Source: an uncultured Bacilli bacterium (GTDB lineage Bacteria; Bacillota_I; Bacilli_A; RF39; UBA660). Taken from it: a stretch of 7,062 nucleotides of DNA. Of this stretch, positions 6,704 through 7,062 are shown piece by piece. Where the stretch lies: contig CAKORQ010000048.1 in NCBI GenBank assembly GCA_934101445.1, positions 1 to 7,062 of the forward strand. The letters are read 5' to 3'. The translations under genes were made by a program, and so were the position numbers. The notes under the pieces were generated by a model. That model was not told the origin of the DNA and ran no database searches. It saw only the letters and a program-made list of their open reading frames with translations. How positions within the stretch are numbered: the stretch's first letter is position 1; the number at the start of each line of letters is the position of its first letter.

Positions 6704-6721
6704 CAATTTCTTAAAAAGTGC

Positions 6722-6750
6722 TTGTCAAACTCCAATTTATGCGATATACT
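6722..6750 (+). promoter_or_regulatory. Predicted sigma-A promoter of the tRNA cluster
   Basis: TTGTCA (6722-6727, 5 of 6) and TATACT (6745-6750, 5 of 6) are separated by 17 bases on the plus strand. The start would be near 6757, about 25 bases before the first tRNA. The region just after the -10 is A-rich rather than the GC-rich discriminator typical of stringently controlled stable-RNA promoters. Confidence 0.75.
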
Positions 6751-6781
6751 AAAAAAGTCTTAAAAAAAGAAGACGGTGTTC

Positions 6782-6870
6782 GCCCGAGTGGCGGAATAGG
6801 TAGACGCACAGGACTTAAAATCCTGCGAGATTTAACCCTCGTGTCGGTTCAAGTCCGACCTCAGGCACCA
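6782..6870 (+). tRNA. tRNA-Leu (anticodon UAA)
   Basis: It is 89 bases including an encoded CCA. The anticodon stem CAGGA/TCCTG encloses the loop CTTAAAA with anticodon TAA, reading UUA. A long class II variable arm (stem CGAG/CTCG) and the T arm GTCGG-TTCAAGT-CCGAC follow. The acceptor arms GCCCGAG and CTCAGGC pair except for a C-A mismatch at the fourth pair (6785 with 6863). UUA is a favoured leucine codon in AT-rich genomes such as this one. Confidence 0.96.
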
Positions 6871-6878
6871 TATATGTT

Positions 6879-6971
6879 GGAGGAATACCCAAGTCCGGTT
6901 GAAGGGATCGGTCTTGAAAACCGAGAGGTCGTGAAAGCGGCGCAGGGGTTCGAATCCCTTTTCCTCCGCCA
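6879..6971 (+). tRNA. tRNA-Ser (anticodon UGA)
   Basis: It is 93 bases including an encoded CCA after discriminator G. Acceptor GGAGGAA pairs fully with TTCCTCC. The anticodon stem TCGGT/ACCGA encloses CTTGAAA with anticodon TGA, reading UCA and other UCN codons by wobble. A long class II variable arm and a GGTTCGAAT T-loop region are present. It follows tRNA-Leu after only eight bases, so the two share a transcript. Confidence 0.96.
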
Positions 6972-6989
6972 TTGTTATTTATATGTTAT

Positions 6990-7062
<73 letters not shown>

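Noticed and set aside
6653..6706. Eighteen-residue N-terminal extension of the thioredoxin-like protein
   Set aside because: The upstream ATG precedes the predicted transcription start and has no good ribosome binding site. The inner ATG has AAGGAG at ideal spacing.

Overview
The window is AT-rich Bacillota-type sequence. It uses AGGAGG-like ribosome binding sites, sigma-A-type promoters, U-tract terminators and an RNase J homologue. Tryptophan is read from TGG (three instances seen) and no in-frame TGA is read through, so the standard bacterial code fits; this argues against Mycoplasma/Spiroplasma-type code 4. A low-GC, possibly gut-associated lineage of Bacilli or early-branching Mollicutes-like bacteria is my inference. 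No marker here fixes the genus, and nothing points to a phage, IS element or CRISPR.

Layout: all protein genes lie on the minus strand and are transcribed right to left. From the right they are: a membrane-anchored thioredoxin-like protein (6077-6652); a fusion of a MATE transporter to a cytidylate-kinase-like domain (3965-5935); an unrecognised coiled-coil protein (3042-3869); an RNase J homologue with degraded catalytic motifs (1315-2949); RmuC (134-1228); and the start of a membrane protein cut by the left edge (1-147), which overlaps rmuC. The plus strand carries a tRNA cluster from 6782 to the right edge: Leu(UAA), Ser(UGA) and initiator fMet(CAU). It is driven by its own promoter, back-to-back with that of the thioredoxin-like gene.

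Most minus-strand genes look like separate transcription units. Recognisable promoters precede the thioredoxin-like gene, the coiled-coil gene, the RNase J gene and rmuC. Intrinsic terminators follow the MATE fusion and the RNase J gene. Only rmuC and the left-edge gene look translationally linked. The exception is the MATE fusion: a strong intrinsic terminator sits just upstream of its ribosome binding site, with the best promoter candidate upstream of that terminator, so transcription attenuation is possible.

Most worth a second look are the MATE-kinase fusion and its leader terminator, the RNase J homologue that has lost several active-site residues (J2-like), and an acceptor-stem mismatch in tRNA-Leu. 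I see no clear evidence of a wholly new multi-gene system; this looks mainly like a housekeeping chromosomal region with unusual details.
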